Shown here one piece after another: positions 63,748 to 64,000 of a stretch of 64,000 nt of DNA. The position numbers and the translations under genes were made by a program. Position 1 is the stretch's first letter, and the number at the start of each line of letters is the position of its first letter. Under the pieces are notes generated by a model. It had not been told where the DNA came from and made no database searches. It was given only the letters and a program-made list of their open reading frames with translations. This DNA comes from VAZQ01 sp963712565 (lineage in GTDB: Bacteria > Pseudomonadota > Alphaproteobacteria > Rhizobiales > Xanthobacteraceae): NCBI GenBank assembly GCA_963712565.1, contig CAVQIP010000018.1, positions 183,658 to 247,657 of the forward strand, in the 5' to 3' direction.

Positions 63748-64000
63748 GACCGGAATCGCAAATTCCGGGCGCAGGCGGCGCACTCGGTTGATCGCCGCGC
63801 AACCCCGCCGCAGCCGGCGCCCGCCCTCGCCTGTCCAAGCCGCCCGGCGCGCTTTCGGCCCCTCGCACTCGCGCGACGTCATCCGGCTTGCGCCGATCAC
63901 CGCCGGGAGGTCGAGCTGTTTCGGGCACGAACCACACGCGCGGGCGGCAGCCCGATGGCGTGCGTTGCCGTCGATGATTGTCCCCTCGGCCCGTCATTAA
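63748..64000. other. window end, no gene seen
   Basis: 253 bases with no convincing reading frame, ribosome site or repeat on either strand. A gene may begin beyond the edge. Confidence 0.4.

Overview
The window is GC-rich DNA from an alphaproteobacterium, most likely a Rhizobiales member close to Bradyrhizobium, Rhodopseudomonas or other Xanthobacteraceae/Nitrobacteraceae. The signs are several tripartite-tricarboxylate (Bug/TctC) binding proteins, a BoxR-type aerobic benzoyl-CoA cluster, a DUF3141-pta-ackA block, DUF3300/DUF2950 cell-envelope genes, a FixK/FNR box, and many intergenic palindromes of the kind seen in that group. No rRNA, tRNA, CRISPR array, prophage or complete insertion sequence was found. 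The assignment rests on gene content and is an inference.

Layout. 0-9.4 kb: tandem MFS transporters (the first only as its tail), a membrane-anchored metallophosphoesterase, the relic of an ABC binding protein, a Cax Ca2+/H+ exchanger, a small K+ channel, a BASS symporter, a DUF2254 membrane protein and polyphosphate kinase 2. 9.5-22.5 kb: a fermentative/anoxic island holding FabI, a phasin-like protein, a perfect FixK/FNR box, a DUF3141 alpha/beta hydrolase, phosphotransacetylase, acetate kinase, pyruvate formate-lyase with its activase, and an aspartate-alanine-exchanger-family transporter. Pyruvate could go to formate and acetyl-CoA, then acetyl-phosphate, then acetate plus ATP. 22.5-27 kb: small or low-complexity envelope proteins, a DUF3300 protein ending in an S74-type self-cleaving domain, and a DUF2950 protein.

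27-40.4 kb: a TctCBA transporter operon, an ABC importer whose binding protein lies 5 kb from its ATPase and permease, a fused exonuclease III / 5'-3' exonuclease gene, another Bug protein, and a translationally coupled ATP-grasp amidoligase / GNAT-C39 peptidase pair. 40.9-49.9 kb: nikR and hupE (nickel control and uptake), an MDR oxidoreductase, a 978-aa FAD/Fe-S 2-hydroxyacid dehydrogenase, a serine-glyoxylate-type aminotransferase, a third Bug protein and an extradiol dioxygenase.

50-58 kb: a benzoate cluster on the minus strand: benzoate-CoA ligase, aldo/keto reductase, boxR, alpha/beta hydrolase, boxC and boxB. boxR has a readable promoter whose -10 box lies inside a TGCA-N6-TGCA operator. 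boxB and boxC carry many frame breaks although the protein sequence is otherwise preserved. 58-64 kb: a Cache-type hybrid histidine kinase, an M24-fold protein with an altered metal site, a CidA/LrgB pair, a small Cys-containing secreted protein and a dodecin.

Single-base frame breaks also occur in the ATP-grasp gene, the aminotransferase, the histidine kinase and a small secreted protein. Together with the boxBC cluster they suggest local sequence error rather than wholesale gene decay, but raw reads are needed to decide.
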